A stretch of DNA of 64,000 bases from Bordetella sp. 02P26C-1 (GTDB taxonomy: Bacteria; Pseudomonadota; Gammaproteobacteria; Burkholderiales; Burkholderiaceae_B): positions 62,001 to 126,000 of the forward strand of contig NZ_WSJB01000018.1 of the NCBI RefSeq assembly GCF_009763255.1. Direction: 5' to 3'. Of this stretch, positions 49,601-59,730 are shown piece by piece. Position 1 is the stretch's first letter; each line of letters opens with the position of its first letter. Below the pieces are notes generated by a model, which did not search any database, was not told where the DNA came from, and saw only the letters and a program-made list of their open reading frames with translations. The position numbers and the translations under genes are program-made.

Positions 49601-49863
49601 TGCGCCCCATTCTGATGACGTCGATCGCCTTCATCATGGGTGTGGTGCCACTGGTGCTATCGACGGGCGCGGGATCGGAAATGCGACAAGCCATCGGCAT
49701 CGCGGTGTTCTCGGGCATGCTCGGCGTGACCTTGTTTGGCCTCTTCCTGACTCCCGTGTTCTACGTGCTGTTGCGTTCGATGAGTGCCCGCAAACTGCAC
49801 TCTGCCTCGCATCACGACGCGCCCATGACCGCCACGACCACGGCCGAGTCCGCATCCCATTAA
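46666..49863 (+). CDS. RND multidrug efflux inner-membrane transporter (HAE1 family)
   Basis: A 1065-residue AcrB/MexB-type proton-driven transporter. It begins MNISKFFIDRPIFAGVLSVI, and the proton relay is intact: the paired aspartates in VVDDAIVVVENVER (TM4) and the lysine in VGLSVKNAILIVEFA (TM10). Twelve transmembrane helices and two large periplasmic loops fit the family length. I start at ATG 46666, preceded by GGAAGCAAGC; an upstream in-frame start would add 26 unconserved residues. Substrates unknown. Confidence 0.95.
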   Translation: MNISKFFIDRPIFAGVLSVIVLLAGLLAMFQLPISEYPEVVPPSVVVRAQYPGANPAVIANTVASPLEESINGVEDMLYMQSQANSDGNLAVTVYFKLGVDPDKAQQLVQNRVSQALPRLPPDVQRLGVTTTKSSPTLTLVVHLVSPDNRYDSTYLRNYAVLNIKDRLARISGVGEVQIWGSGSYSMRVWLDPQKVAQRGLTAAEVVNAIREQNVQVAAGVIGQSPTLGDVPMQFSVNAQGRLKDETEFGQIILKSSPDGAITRLSDVARIELGAQEYGLRSLLDNQPAIGMGIMQSPGANALDVSEQVRETMKELSADFPPSVSYRIEYDPTQFVRSSIKAVISTLLEAIALVVLVVIVFLQTWRASIIPLLAVPVSIIGTFSLLLVFGYSINALSLFGMVLAIGIVVDDAIVVVENVERNIAAGLSPRDATYRAMREVSGPIIAIALTLCAVFVPLAFMTGLSGQFYKQFAMTIAISTVISAFNSLTLSPALSAILLKGHHEKPDWLTRVLNRLFGRFFNAFNRFFSRSSDAYATGVTGVIRRKAGAMGVYLVLLAATAGVAHIVPGGFVPAQDKQYLIGFAQLPNGASLDRTEDVIRRMSDIALKQPGVASTIAFPGLSINGFTNSSSAGIVFVTLKPFDERRSAELSGDAITQQLNEKFAAIKDSYIAVFPPPPVMGLGTMGGFKLQIEDRGAMGYAELDKATQAFLEKARQAPELGPTFTNYQINVPQLDVDLDRVKAKQLGVPVTDVFDTLQIYLGSMYVNDFNRFGRVFQVRAQADAPYRAHPEDILQLKTRSENGQMVPLSALVDVRQTFGPEMVVRYNGYTAADINGGPAPGYSSDQAQDAAERIAAETLPRGFKFEWTDLTYQQILAGNAGVWVFPISVLLVFLVLAALYESLTLPLAVILIVPMSVLAALTGVWLTHGDNNIFTQIGLMVLVGLSVKNAILIVEFARELEMQGGTPLQAAIEASRLRLRPILMTSIAFIMGVVPLVLSTGAGSEMRQAIGIAVFSGMLGVTLFGLFLTPVFYVLLRSMSARKLHSASHHDAPMTATTTAESASH

Positions 49864-49875
49864 GTAGAGCTGATC

Positions 49876-51366
49876 ATGCAAACCTCATTACGACGAAACG
49901 CCAAGGTCTCCAGTCTGCTCGTCCTGCTAATGATTCTGGCGGGATGCGCGGTCGGTCCTACCTACCATCGCCCGGACGTCACGACGCCTGCCCATTACAA
50001 GGAGGCCCCGCAACAACAAGAACTCGCGCCGCATGAGGCGGGCGCGTGGCAAACCGCCAATCCTGCGGAAGCGGCATTGCGCGGCGAATGGTGGAAACTC
50101 TTTAACGACGAAACGCTTAACGCGTTGGAGCAAGAGGCCCATCAAGCGAACTACAGCCTGCAGGCCGCAGCGGCGCGCTTGAAGCAGGCACGTGCCCTAT
50201 TAGGAGATGCACGCTCGGCGCTTTTCCCCACCGTGGAGGTGGGCGCCGGGCCGACACGCCAACGTCAATCACCGGCTTCCCAAGGTCTGGACGACGGCGC
50301 GTCCACGACACCTGTCACGTTGTGGCGCGCGCAGGCCAGCGTCAGCTACGAGGCGGACCTCTTCGGCCGCGTGTCTTCGACGGTGGACGCGGCAAGGGCC
50401 GACGCCGAGCAAAGCGAGGCGTTGTATCGATCCGTGCTGCTGGCCTTGCAGGCCGATGTGGCGCAGGCCTATTTCCAAGTGCGCGAGTTGGATGCGGGTT
50501 TGCAGCTGTATCGTCAGACCGTCGGGCTGCGCGAACAAACCCTGCAGCTCATTCAGCGACGCTACGATGCGGGCGACATCAGCGAACTGGATCTGGCGCG
50601 AGCGCAATCGGAGCTCGATTCGGCGCGAGCGGAGACGCTCGCCTTCGAGCGGCGACGCACCACGGCTGAACATGCGTTGGCGATCCTGTTGGGAAAGGCG
50701 CCATCGGAATTCAGCCTGCCGGAACAGCCGCTCACCCGCATCGCGGTGAATATCCCGGCCGGACTGCCCTCCAGCCTGCTTGAGCGCCGGCCGGACATCG
50801 CTGCGGCTGAACGCGCCATGGCGGCCGCCAACGCCCGTATCGGCGCGGCTCAGGCGGCCTTCTTTCCCCGGCTGTCGCTAACGGGTGCGGCGGGATTCGA
50901 ATCGTCCGAGCTGGGCAATCTGTTCGAATGGTCAACGCGGACATTCTTGCTCGGTCCACTGGTGGGCGCCGCGCTGTCGCTGCCCATTTTCGATGGCGGC
51001 CGCCGGCAGGCGGGACTGGATCGTGCACGGGCCGTGTATGAAGAGGATGTCGCCAATTACCGGCAAACGGTGCTCACCGCGTTTCGAGAAGTTGAGGACA
51101 ATCTCGCAAACTTGCGGCTGTTAAGCCAGCAAATGTCGGCCCAAGACGCGGCATTGAACGCGTCGGCGCGCGCGGCGCGGATATCGCACGTGCAATACGA
51201 CGAGGGCTCCATCAGCTACCTCGATGTCATCGAGGCGGACCGTACCGTGTTGGCGCAACAGCGCGTGGCCGTGCAGCTCGATGGCGAACGCGCGCGATCC
51301 GCGGTCAGTCTGATTCGCGCACTGGGCGGAGGCTGGGATATGCCGGTGCCGATCGCCGCGAAATGA
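49876..51366 (+). CDS. Outer-membrane efflux channel lipoprotein (OprM/NodT family)
   Basis: A 496-residue TolC-type channel. The signal ends in LAGC, giving a lipidation Cys at about residue 24, followed by the typical CAVGPTYHRPDV. Two OEP repeats follow, with SYEADLFGRVSS, LLERRPDIAAAERAM and SLPIFDGGRRQAGLDRA as landmarks. It completes the tripartite pump and starts 12 nt after the transporter stop. Confidence 0.94.
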   Translation: MQTSLRRNAKVSSLLVLLMILAGCAVGPTYHRPDVTTPAHYKEAPQQQELAPHEAGAWQTANPAEAALRGEWWKLFNDETLNALEQEAHQANYSLQAAAARLKQARALLGDARSALFPTVEVGAGPTRQRQSPASQGLDDGASTTPVTLWRAQASVSYEADLFGRVSSTVDAARADAEQSEALYRSVLLALQADVAQAYFQVRELDAGLQLYRQTVGLREQTLQLIQRRYDAGDISELDLARAQSELDSARAETLAFERRRTTAEHALAILLGKAPSEFSLPEQPLTRIAVNIPAGLPSSLLERRPDIAAAERAMAAANARIGAAQAAFFPRLSLTGAAGFESSELGNLFEWSTRTFLLGPLVGAALSLPIFDGGRRQAGLDRARAVYEEDVANYRQTVLTAFREVEDNLANLRLLSQQMSAQDAALNASARAARISHVQYDEGSISYLDVIEADRTVLAQQRVAVQLDGERARSAVSLIRALGGGWDMPVPIAAK

Positions 51367-51454
51367 TGCTCAGCGCCGGGGCATCAGCCCATCGCAGTGG
51401 CGCCCATGTCACGTGGCACAATCAGCGCTTGGACATTTCTGCCTCTCCCGCATC

Positions 51455-52015
51455 ATGCTTATCCTTCTTGACCAGGATGGCGTGCTCGCCGATTTCGAGC
51501 ACGCCTTTTTAGCCATCTGGAAAGAGCGCCATCCGGACATTCCGCCCGTGGAATTCGCCGACCGGAAATCTTTCCATATCCTGGAGGACTATCCGGCCGA
51601 ATTGCGTCCGCTTGCGACGGCCATCTACACCGAACCGGGCTTTATCCGCAATCTGCCGCCCGTGCCCGGCGCGCTGGACGCGGTGCGAGAGCTGTTGGCG
51701 ATGGGTATGGACATTCGCATCTGCACGTCGCCCCTGACGCAGTTTGAGAATTGCGTGCTGGAAAAATACCTGTGGGTAGAGAAGCACCTGGGGCGCGAGG
51801 CGACCCAGCGCATCGTCATGACGCGCGACAAAACCCTGGTCCATGGCGATCTGCTCATTGACGATAAACCCGAAATCGTGGGCGCCGTGCGGCCGCGGTG
51901 GAAACATATCGTCTACGACGCTCCCTACAACCGGCAGGTCACCGATCGGCCCCGGCTGACCTGGGATAAATGGCGCAACGTGCTGGCTGGCGAGCTTTAC
52001 GCTGCCGACGCGTAG
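51455..52015 (+). CDS. 5'(3')-deoxyribonucleotidase-like HAD protein (NT5C family)
   Basis: A 186-residue HAD phosphatase with motif I LLDQDGVLADF, motif II CTSPLTQFE and motif III/IV region HGDLLIDDKPE, as in 5' nucleotidase, deoxy, cytosolic type C. It would dephosphorylate deoxyribonucleotides. I start at ATG 51455 because motif I normally lies at the N terminus; the longer in-frame start has no support. It stands alone between the efflux operon and an SDR gene. Confidence 0.85.
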   Translation: MLILLDQDGVLADFEHAFLAIWKERHPDIPPVEFADRKSFHILEDYPAELRPLATAIYTEPGFIRNLPPVPGALDAVRELLAMGMDIRICTSPLTQFENCVLEKYLWVEKHLGREATQRIVMTRDKTLVHGDLLIDDKPEIVGAVRPRWKHIVYDAPYNRQVTDRPRLTWDKWRNVLAGELYAADA

Positions 52016-52135
52016 GGTGCGGCTGAGGTAGTGCCAGGCGCATGAGGCCCCTGTTATCCGCGCCGGGATAGTCAGCGCCGCGCGATATGAGTAGAGTATC
52101 GAAGTCCTCACTCCTACTCATCTCGCGGAGCGCAT

Positions 52136-52945
52136 GTGAATCTCAAACTCAACGGTAAGGTCACGGTAGTCACGGGCGGCAGTAAAGGTATCGGTCTGGC
52201 GGTGGCAAACGCCTTTGCCGCCGAAGGCGCTTTCGTCGCCATCATTGCGCGCGACCCGCAAGGACTCGAGCAGGCGCGCGCGCAATTACAGGCCAGCGGC
52301 CATAACGTCGCCACGTATGCGGCAAATCTGTCGGATGCCGAGGCGGCCTCTCGCGTAATTGCACAGATCGAGCAGGATATCGGGCCCATCGACATTCTGA
52401 TCAATAGCGCCGGCGCCGCGCGCCGCCACGTCCCCGAAACGCTGGATGCCGCCAAATGGCGCGCGGCCATGGACGCGAAATTCTTCCCGTACGTGCACGT
52501 CCAGGACGCCGTGCTGACCAGCATGCGCGCTCGCGCCGAATCTCGCCCCAAAGGCGCGACGAATGGAATCGTGATCAACATCATCGGCACGGGCGGAAAA
52601 ATCCCTAACCCCACCCACTTGGCCGGCGGCTCGGCCAATGCCGCGCTGATGCTGTCGACGGTGGGTTTGGCCGCCCACTATGCCCGTTACGGCATCCGCA
52701 TCAATGCCATCAGCCCCGGCGCGACGGCCACGCAACGGGTGGAACAGGGACTGAGCGTGGAAGCCGAACGTCAGGGCATTTCGCTCGAAGAAGCCTACGC
52801 GCAAGGTCAGGCCCGGATTCCCCTGGGCCGCTTTGGCAAACCCGAAGAAGTCGCCGACGTTGCCCTCTTCCTGGCCAGCCCCCGGTCATCGTACGTGGTG
52901 GGAGCCGTGATCCCGGTCGATGGCGGTACCGCAGCGGTGATCTGA
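52136..52945 (+). CDS. Short-chain dehydrogenase/reductase (SDR)
   Basis: A 269-residue NAD(P)-dependent SDR. The cofactor motif is VTGGSKGIGLAVA, NSAGAA is the NNAG-type motif, and the C-terminal RFGKPEEVADVALFLASP is classical. The usual catalytic YxxxK is not obvious: the expected region reads HLAGGSANAALMLSTVGLAAHYARYGIR, where the Tyr is missing at the normal spacing, so activity is uncertain. Start is GTG 52136 with GGAG at 52127-52130. An 8-bp dyad (ATGAGTAG 52087-52094, CTACTCAT 52114-52121) lies just upstream. Confidence 0.82.
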   Translation: MNLKLNGKVTVVTGGSKGIGLAVANAFAAEGAFVAIIARDPQGLEQARAQLQASGHNVATYAANLSDAEAASRVIAQIEQDIGPIDILINSAGAARRHVPETLDAAKWRAAMDAKFFPYVHVQDAVLTSMRARAESRPKGATNGIVINIIGTGGKIPNPTHLAGGSANAALMLSTVGLAAHYARYGIRINAISPGATATQRVEQGLSVEAERQGISLEEAYAQGQARIPLGRFGKPEEVADVALFLASPRSSYVVGAVIPVDGGTAAVI

Positions 52946-52948
52946 ACG

Positions 52949-53047
52949 TGTCGATGCCGTCGACATGTCCGGTGGGATATGTCGATGAAATGGCTTTTTA
53001 TCGACACGTCACCCGAACATGTCGATAAAAGAGCGATTTATCGACAT
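52949..53047. repeat. Array of alternating TGTCGAT half-sites with 20-bp period
   Basis: Between the SDR and ilvD stops lie three inverted pairs built on ATGTCGAT/TATCGACA: 52949-52955 with 52960-52965, 52979-52986 with 52999-53006, and 53019-53027 with 53039-53047. The last four half-sites begin at 52979, 52999, 53019 and 53039, exactly 20 bp apart and alternating in direction. Pairs two and three can each form an 11-bp stem (loops of 5 and 7 nt). The array is AT-rich in a GC-rich region. Confidence 0.8.
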
Positions 53048-53139
53048 ATGGCAGAAACGGGTGGATGCAGGTACATATTCCGGCCTCGCACGCGAAACGC
53101 TGCCATTCGATAAGGGGAGACTGTAAATCGAAACGAAAA

Positions 53140-53163
53140 CGCCGAGCGACAGAGCGCTCGGCG
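53140..53163 (-). terminator. Intrinsic terminator for ilvD (minus strand)
   Basis: A 9-bp stem, CGCCGAGCG (53140-53148) with CGCTCGGCG (53155-53163), with a 6-nt loop. Read on the minus strand it is followed by TTTTCGTTTCGATTT, giving a U-rich tail. It lies 77 nt downstream of the ilvD stop. Confidence 0.75.
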
Positions 53164-53197
53164 ATATTAAAGCAGGCTGACCGGAATTGGTACGGCA

Positions 53198-53230
53198 GAC
53201 AGTGCGCGGGCGCGTCGCCCGCGCACTGTC
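53198..53230 (-). other. Strong hairpin directly after the ilvD stop codon
   Basis: A 14-bp perfect stem (53198-53211 with 53217-53230) and a 5-nt loop, 9 nt beyond the ilvD stop. It has no U-tract on the minus strand, so it may protect the 3' end or pause polymerase before the U-rich terminator further down. Confidence 0.6.
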
Positions 53231-53239
53231 TTCAGGCGA

Positions 53240-55099
53240 TTAACGCTTCAATTGCGACACATCGCGCACGGCGCCACGGTCGGCCGAGGTGGCCAGGGCG
53301 GCGTAGGCTTGCAGCGCTTGCGAGACGACGCGCTGGCGGTTTTCCGGCTTCCAGGCCTTGTCGCCACGGGCTTCCATGGCGGCGCGGCGCTTGGCCAGTT
53401 CCTCGTCGGAGACCGCGAGGTGGATCGTGCGGTTGGGGATGTCGATCTCGATGGTGTCGCCGTCTTCGACCAGACCCACGTTACCGCCCTCGGCGGCCTC
53501 GGGAGAGGCGTGGCCGATGACCAGCCCCGACGAGCCGCCCGAAAAGCGGCCATCCGTGAACAGTGCGCAGGTTTTGCCCAGGCCCTTGGATTTCAGATAG
53601 GAGGTGGGATACAGCATTTCCTGCATACCCGGGCCGCCCTTGGGACCTTCGTAGCGGATGACGACCACGTCGCCGGCTACGATCTTGTCGCCCAGGATGC
53701 CTTCCACGGCGTCGTCCTGGCTTTCGAACACTCGGGCGCGTCCAGTGAATACCCACTGCGACTCATCGACGCCAGCGGTTTTCACGATGCAGCCCTTGGG
53801 TGCGAGGTTGCCGTACAGCACGGCCAGACCGCCATCCTTCGAATAGGCGTGTGCCTTGTCGCGGATGCAGCCAGATTGGCGATCCAGGTCCAGCGTCAGG
53901 TAGGTGGCGTCCTGGCTGAATGCCACGGTGGTCGGGATACCGCCGGGGGCAGCGCGGTAGAACTTTTGCGCCTCTTCGCCGGCGCCGCCGTTGATGTCCC
54001 ATTTCTGGATGGCATTGCCCAGCGTGCCGCTGTGCACGTTGCCGCAAGACAGATCGAGCAGATCGGCGCGCGCCAGCTCGCCTAGAATGCCCAGGATGCC
54101 GCCAGCGCGGTGCACGTCTTCGATGTGATATTTGTCAGTCGCCGGCGCGGCCTTGCACAGGCAAGGCACATTGCGCGAAATGCGATCGATGTCGGCCATG
54201 GTGAAGTCCACCCCGGCTTCTTGCGCGGCGGCCAGCAGGTGCAACACCGTGTTGGTCGAGCCGCCCATGGCCACGTCCAGCGTCATGGCGTTCTGGAACG
54301 CGCTCTTGGTGGCGATGCTGCGCGGCAGTACCGAGGCGTCGTCCTGCTCGTAGTAACGGCGGCACAGGTCAACGACGAGGCGTCCGGCTTGCTCGAACAG
54401 GCCTTTGCGCCAAGCGTGCGTGGCCACGATGGTGCCGTTGCCGGGCAGCGCCAGGCCGATGGCTTCGGTCAGGCAGTTCATCGAGTTGGCGGTGAACATA
54501 CCCGAACACGATCCGCAGGTCGGACAGGCGCTGCGCTCGTACTGTTCGGCCTCGGCATCGGTGATGTTGGGATCGGCGGCCTTGATCATGGCGTCGATCA
54601 GGTCGATCTTGGCGATGACTTTGCCATCCGTGGGCGACTTGATCTTGCCGGCTTCCATGGGGCCGCCGGACACGAACACGACGGGGATGTTGAGGCGCAT
54701 CGCCGCCATCAGCATTCCCGGAGTGATCTTGTCGCAGTTCGAGATGCACACCATCGCGTCGGCGCAGTGGGCGTTGACCATGTACTCGACGGAGTCGGCG
54801 ATCAGTTCGCGCGAGGGCAGCGAATACAGCATGCCGCCGTGACCCATGGCGATACCGTCATCCACGGCGATGGTGTTGAACTCCTTGGCCACGCCGCCAG
54901 CGGCTTCGATTTCACGGGCAACCAGCGCGCCCAGATCGCGCAGGTGTACGTGACCCGGTACAAACTGCGTAAACGAGTTCACCACCGCAATAATGGGCTT
55001 GCCAAAGTCGCCATCCTGCATACCGGTGGCGCGCCACAGGGCGCGCGCACCGGCCATGTTACGGCCATGAGTGGAGGTACGGGAACGGTATTGCGGCAT
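53240..55099 (-). CDS. ilvD: Dihydroxy-acid dehydratase
   Basis: A 619-residue Fe-S dehydratase for valine and isoleucine synthesis. Cysteines in [11 protein letters not shown] and [19 protein letters not shown] (the cluster ligand region), [14 protein letters not shown] and the C-terminal [14 protein letters not shown] are diagnostic. Length matches E. coli IlvD (616). The gene stands alone on the minus strand, with two hairpins after its stop, the second a U-tailed terminator. It is divergent from the GNAT gene. Confidence 0.96.
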   Translation of the reverse strand: MPQYRSRTSTHGRNMAGARALWRATGMQDGDFGKPIIAVVNSFTQFVPGHVHLRDLGALVAREIEAAGGVAKEFNTIAVDDGIAMGHGGMLYSLPSRELIADSVEYMVNAHCADAMVCISNCDKITPGMLMAAMRLNIPVVFVSGGPMEAGKIKSPTDGKVIAKIDLIDAMIKAADPNITDAEAEQYERSACPTCGSCSGMFTANSMNCLTEAIGLALPGNGTIVATHAWRKGLFEQAGRLVVDLCRRYYEQDDASVLPRSIATKSAFQNAMTLDVAMGGSTNTVLHLLAAAQEAGVDFTMADIDRISRNVPCLCKAAPATDKYHIEDVHRAGGILGILGELARADLLDLSCGNVHSGTLGNAIQKWDINGGAGEEAQKFYRAAPGGIPTTVAFSQDATYLTLDLDRQSGCIRDKAHAYSKDGGLAVLYGNLAPKGCIVKTAGVDESQWVFTGRARVFESQDDAVEGILGDKIVAGDVVVIRYEGPKGGPGMQEMLYPTSYLKSKGLGKTCALFTDGRFSGGSSGLVIGHASPEAAEGGNVGLVEDGDTIEIDIPNRTIHLAVSDEELAKRRAAMEARGDKAWKPENRQRVVSQALQAYAALATSADRGAVRDVSQLKR

Positions 55100-55269
55100 G
55101 GTAAATCTCGGTCAGAGGAAGTTCGCAAAGTCTTCAATAATACGCTGGAACGCACCTGGGCTGCAGCAGTGACAGCAGCCGGACGCTTTATTTCTGCCTC
55201 GCCCTGTCGCACACTATGAACACCCGCGCATTTCACACGGAATGCGGCGTTTGTTTTCCCGGAATTTCC

Positions 55270-55863
55270 ATGTCCGACATCCTCTCATCTCCCCTTCCCG
55301 ACGGATCCTCAATCAGGCCTGACGCGCAAGCCCTCATCATCCGCGACAGCACGCCCGAGGACCTGCCCGCCATTCACGCGATTTACGACTATCACGTCCG
55401 TCATGGCACGGCGTCGTTCGAGCTGGAGCCGCCCAGCGTGGATGAAATGCGTGCGCGGCGCGAGGCCGTCGTGGCGCGGCAGTTGCCTTATCTGGTGGCC
55501 GACAGCGATGGCGACATCCTGGGCTATGCCTATGCCACGCCTTACCGGCCGCGGCCGGCCTATCGCTATACGGTCGAGGACTCTGTTTACGTCAAACACG
55601 GTATCGCGGGCCGGGGCATCGGCAAACGGCTATTAGTCGAACTGATCGAGCGATGCACGGCGGGCGGCTGGCGCCAGATGCTGGCCGTGGTGGGCGACAG
55701 TCGCAACGCCGCCTCGATCGGCCTGCACGCGCGCTTGGGATTCCATGCCGTGGGGACCTTACGGTCCGTCGGATTCAAGTTCGACGAATGGCGCGACACC
55801 GTGTTGATGCAGCGCGCGCTGGGTGATGGCGATCGGCGCGAACCGGATGCTGCCGCCCGTTGA
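55270..55863 (+). CDS. GNAT acetyltransferase, phosphinothricin/methionine-sulfone type
   Basis: A 197-residue GCN5-related acetyltransferase. LIIRDSTPEDLPAIHAIYDYHV starts the fold, GIAGRGIGKRLL is the acetyl-CoA pyrophosphate loop, and SIGLHARLGFHAVGTLRSVGFKF (motif SVGFKFDEW) is the signature of the PAT/MddA/YncA subgroup, which acetylates L-methionine sulfone, sulfoximine or phosphinothricin. I start at ATG 55270; an upstream in-frame start adds 18 residues. Real substrate unknown. Confidence 0.87.
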   Translation: MSDILSSPLPDGSSIRPDAQALIIRDSTPEDLPAIHAIYDYHVRHGTASFELEPPSVDEMRARREAVVARQLPYLVADSDGDILGYAYATPYRPRPAYRYTVEDSVYVKHGIAGRGIGKRLLVELIERCTAGGWRQMLAVVGDSRNAASIGLHARLGFHAVGTLRSVGFKFDEWRDTVLMQRALGDGDRREPDAAAR

Positions 55864-55950
55864 GTCCATAGTTAACGGAGCAACCAAGACGCCCGCGCTA
55901 TTCGGTGGCGACCGAGGTATCGGAGCCACGCGACATCATGCGAGCACACC

Positions 55951-56679
55951 TTAGGCGCGCTGCGCCGACCACTTCTCCCAACCGGCCTTGCGCAATGCAC
56001 AGGCCGGGCAAGTCCCACAACCATACCCCCACGTATGACGCGCACCGCGTTCGCCCAGATAGCAGGTGTGGCTGTGTTCCGTGATGATATCGACGAGCTC
56101 CTCTCCGCCAAGCTGATTCGCCAATTCCCAGGTCTCGGCCTTGTCGATCCACATCAATGGCGTTTCGATCGTCACGCGCGAACCGAGCCCCAGGCCTAAC
56201 GCGACTTGTTGTGCCTTGATCGTATCGTCACGGCAGTCGGGATAACCGGAAAAATCGGTTTCGCACATGCCGCCCACCAGCACATCCAGCTGGCGTCGAT
56301 AGCCCAGCGCCGCGGCCAGCGTCAAAAACAGGAGATTGCGCCCCGGCACAAACGTGTTCGGCAAACCGTTGGCCTGCATCTCGATGGCCCGGTCACTGGT
56401 CATCGCCGTATCGCCGACCTGCGCCAACACGCGCAGATCCAGTACATGATCCTCGCCCAATCGCCCCGCCCATGCCGGAAAACGCGCGCGCAACTCGCGC
56501 AGTACCGTCAGACGCGCATCCAGCTCAATGCGATGTCGCTGACCATAGTCGAATGCCACCGTCTCGACATGAGCGTAACGATCCAAAGCCCAGGCCAGGC
56601 AGGTCGTGGAATCCTGGCCGCCGGAAAACAGGACAAGCGCGCGTCGTTGATGATTCTGCATAAACACTTCTGAGCTCAT
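55951..56679 (-). CDS. queC: 7-cyano-7-deazaguanine synthase
   Basis: A 242-residue adenine-nucleotide alpha-hydrolase converting 7-carboxy-7-deazaguanine to preQ0 for queuosine. The ATP loop is [11 protein letters not shown], and the zinc cluster is near the C terminus in [16 protein letters not shown] with the upstream C in [11 protein letters not shown] 56679 is used; ATG 56661 is an alternative seven codons in. No queD or queE lies in the window. Divergent from ppc. Confidence 0.94.
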   Translation of the reverse strand: MSSEVFMQNHQRRALVLFSGGQDSTTCLAWALDRYAHVETVAFDYGQRHRIELDARLTVLRELRARFPAWAGRLGEDHVLDLRVLAQVGDTAMTSDRAIEMQANGLPNTFVPGRNLLFLTLAAALGYRRQLDVLVGGMCETDFSGYPDCRDDTIKAQQVALGLGLGSRVTIETPLMWIDKAETWELANQLGGEELVDIITEHSHTCYLGERGARHTWGYGCGTCPACALRKAGWEKWSAQRA

Positions 56680-56879
56680 TGCCGGGCCACATGCCCGGTT
56701 AGAACTTTACCGCAGCTCCAGAAAGGAAAGGAGTGGGACGACACCTCCTGCAAATATCCCACTTTCATTTCAGGGTTATTCCCCTGCCCTGCTGCGTACA
56801 ATGGTTCGCATCATTTGCCTCATTGCTTTTCGATCGACCGCCACTATTCGCCCCCTTTCGCCTGACGGATCCAACGCTT

Positions 56880-59729
56880 ATGAACGCCATCCGCCCGCAG
56901 TCCGATACTGCCGAACCCTTGCGACACGATATCCGACTGCTAGGCCGTTTACTGGGCGAGGTCATTCAGGCCTGCGAAGGCGAGCGGGTGTTCGATACCG
57001 TCGAGACCTTGCGCCGCACCGCGGTGCGCTTTCGCCGCGAGGGCAATAAAGCCGATAGCAAGTTGCTAGAGCAACGTGTCAAACGGCTGCGCGGCAATGA
57101 CCCCAACTCAGTCGCGCGCGCGTTCAGCTACTTTCTGCATCTGTCCAATATCGCCGAAGACCGCGATCAGAACCGCGCGCAACGGGCGTATGCGCTTTCC
57201 AACGATACGCCAGCGCGCGGTAGCCTGAAGGAAGCGGTCGAACTGCTGGCCGCACAAGGCGTCGGCACCGACGAAATCCGGCAGCTACTGACTGAAGCCT
57301 GCGTCATGCCCGTGCTCACCGCCCACCCGACCGAGGTGCAGCGCAAGAGCACGCTGGACGTGCATCGCGAGATCGCCTCGGTGCTGCTGCAACGCGAGGG
57401 CCCGCTGACCCCACAGGAAATCGCCGAGCTGGACCTGACCTTGCTCGGCCGCATCGCGACGCTGTGGCAAACGCGCATGCTGCGTTACACGCGCCTGACC
57501 GTGGCCGACGAGATCGAAAACGCGCTGTCGTACTACCGCAGCACGTTTCTGCATGTCATCCCCCGGCTGTATACCGATCTCGCACGTTTGCTCACCCCCG
57601 CGCCTGTCAAGCCGTTCGACGCGCCCGCCGCGCCGCTGGCGCCATTTCTGCGCATGGGCAGCTGGATCGGTGGGGATCGCGATGGCAATCCGAATGTGGA
57701 TGCCGATACGCTGGAACTGGCGCTGCTGCGTCAGGCCACCGTGCTGTTCGAGTATTACTTGCAGGAGATCCACGCGCTGGGCGCGGAGCTTTCGATCACC
57801 ACCTTGATCATCAAGGTCGACGACAAACTACGCGCCCTCGCGGACGCGGGTGGCGATGATTCTGCACACCGCCGCGACGAACCGTACCGGCGTGCGCTGG
57901 TGGGCGTCTACGCTCGGCTCGCCGCCACCGCGCAACGGCTCACTGGCCGGGATCTGGCGCGGCGCGTCACCCATCCCGCGGCGCCCTACGCCACGCCCGC
58001 CGAGTTCGCCGAGGATCTCGCAACGATTGCGTCCTCGCTATCGGCGCATCATGGCGCACCCATTGCGCGCCTTCGATTGAGCGGGCTGCAACAAGCGGTG
58101 GAGGTGTTCGGCTTTCATCTGGCCACAGTGGACCTGCGTCAGAGTTCGGATGTGCATGAACGCGTCCTTACCGAACTATTCCATCGCGCGGGCGCGCAGA
58201 TCGACGGCAAGCCTGTCGATTACAGCAAACTCGATGAGGACGCGCGCGTCGCGCTGCTGCGATCCGAGCTCGCACAAGCCCGCCCGTTGGCTTCTCCGTG
58301 GATCGCTTATAGCGAAGAGACCACGCGCGAGTTGGCGATCCTGCGTACCGCGGCAGCCATGCGAGCGCGCTATGGCAAAGCCGCCGTGCAGCAGACCATT
58401 GTGTCGCACACCGAAACGCTAAGCGATCTGCTGGAGGTCTTGGTCCTGCAACTGGAGACCGGGCTCATCGCCGTGCCGGGCCAGCCGATCGAACCACAAG
58501 ACGGCTTGATGGTCGTGCCTTTGTTCGAGACCATTCCCGATCTGGAGCGCGGCCCCGAGATCATGGCCGCGTGGCTAGATTTACCGGAAGTGCGCGCACG
58601 CGTGCAGCATGCGCAAAACAGCACGCAAGAAGTGATGCTGGGCTATTCGGACAGCAACAAGGATGGCGGCTTTTTAACTTCTAACTGGTCGCTCTATCAG
58701 GCCGAGCGTGCATTGGTCGATGTATTCAGCGCGCGCGGCGTGCGGCTGCGCCTGTTTCACGGTCGCGGTGGCTCGGTCGGGCGCGGCGGCGGCTCCAGCT
58801 TCGATGCGATCCTCGCGCAGCCACCCGGCACGGTCGCCGGACAGCTGCGCCTGACCGAACAGGGCGAGGTGATTCAAAGCAAATATAAGGACGCCGAAGT
58901 CGGCCGCTGGCATCTCGATCTACTAGTCGCCGCGACGCTGGAGTCGTCACTGGCGCCGCGCGCCGCGGCCGCGAGTGCCGAAGACGCCCACATGGCGGAA
59001 TACGGACCGGCGATGTCTTTCATGTCCGAGATGGCACAGCAGAGCTATCGCGGCTTGGTCTACGAAACCCCCGGATTCGCGGAATACTTCTTTGCCACCA
59101 CGCCCATCACCGAGATCGCCGGATTAAACATTGGCTCTCGCCCAGCATCGCGCAAGCAAGGCCAACGCATCGATGATCTGCGCGCGATCCCATGGGGATT
59201 CTCCTGGGCGCAATGCCGCTTGATGCTGACGGGCTGGTACGGCGTGGGATCAGCAGTCGAGGCCTATTTGGAAAGCGGTGCCTCTGGCGCGCCGCGCTCG
59301 CGACGGGCTCGTCTGGCGCAGTTGCGCGAGATGGCGCGCGATTGGCCCGCGTTTCGCACGCTGCTATCCAATATGGAAATGGTGCTGGCCAAATCGGATC
59401 TCGCCATCGCCGCTCGATATGCGCAGTTGCTGACGAACCGGTCATTGCGCGAACGCATCTTCGATCAGATCAGCGCCGAACACGCTCGCACGGTGGCGAT
59501 ACTGCGCCTGTTAACCCAGCGTGAGCTGTTGGCGGACAACCCGGTGTTGCAAGCCTCGCTACGCGAGCGTTTTGCGTATATCGACCCGCTGAATTATCTG
59601 CAGATCGATCTGATCCGTCGTTATCGCGCGGCCCAGCAAGATGACAGCGCCGAGCCTGACAAACGCATGCGCGCCGCCATTCATTTAACGATCAACGGCA
59701 TCGCGGCGGGATTGCGCAACTCGGGTTGA
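56880..59729 (+). CDS. ppc: Phosphoenolpyruvate carboxylase
   Basis: A 949-residue anaplerotic enzyme carboxylating PEP to oxaloacetate. Catalytic-site motifs are [13 protein letters not shown] (His loop), [27 protein letters not shown] and [13 protein letters not shown], all intact. I start at ATG 56880 (MNAIRPQSD), since the in-frame stretch upstream is Phe/Pro-rich and unlike the family. Typical length is 880-970. It ends 1 nt before the stop of the convergent esterase gene. Confidence 0.96.
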   Translation: MNAIRPQSDTAEPLRHDIRLLGRLLGEVIQACEGERVFDTVETLRRTAVRFRREGNKADSKLLEQRVKRLRGNDPNSVARAFSYFLHLSNIAEDRDQNRAQRAYALSNDTPARGSLKEAVELLAAQGVGTDEIRQLLTEACVMPVLTAHPTEVQRKSTLDVHREIASVLLQREGPLTPQEIAELDLTLLGRIATLWQTRMLRYTRLTVADEIENALSYYRSTFLHVIPRLYTDLARLLTPAPVKPFDAPAAPLAPFLRMGSWIGGDRDGNPNVDADTLELALLRQATVLFEYYLQEIHALGAELSITTLIIKVDDKLRALADAGGDDSAHRRDEPYRRALVGVYARLAATAQRLTGRDLARRVTHPAAPYATPAEFAEDLATIASSLSAHHGAPIARLRLSGLQQAVEVFGFHLATVDLRQSSDVHERVLTELFHRAGAQIDGKPVDYSKLDEDARVALLRSELAQARPLASPWIAYSEETTRELAILRTAAAMRARYGKAAVQQTIVSHTETLSDLLEVLVLQLETGLIAVPGQPIEPQDGLMVVPLFETIPDLERGPEIMAAWLDLPEVRARVQHAQNSTQEVMLGYSDSNKDGGFLTSNWSLYQAERALVDVFSARGVRLRLFHGRGGSVGRGGGSSFDAILAQPPGTVAGQLRLTEQGEVIQSKYKDAEVGRWHLDLLVAATLESSLAPRAAAASAEDAHMAEYGPAMSFMSEMAQQSYRGLVYETPGFAEYFFATTPITEIAGLNIGSRPASRKQGQRIDDLRAIPWGFSWAQCRLMLTGWYGVGSAVEAYLESGASGAPRSRRARLAQLREMARDWPAFRTLLSNMEMVLAKSDLAIAARYAQLLTNRSLRERIFDQISAEHARTVAILRLLTQRELLADNPVLQASLRERFAYIDPLNYLQIDLIRRYRAAQQDDSAEPDKRMRAAIHLTINGIAAGLRNSG

Positions 59730-59730
59730 T

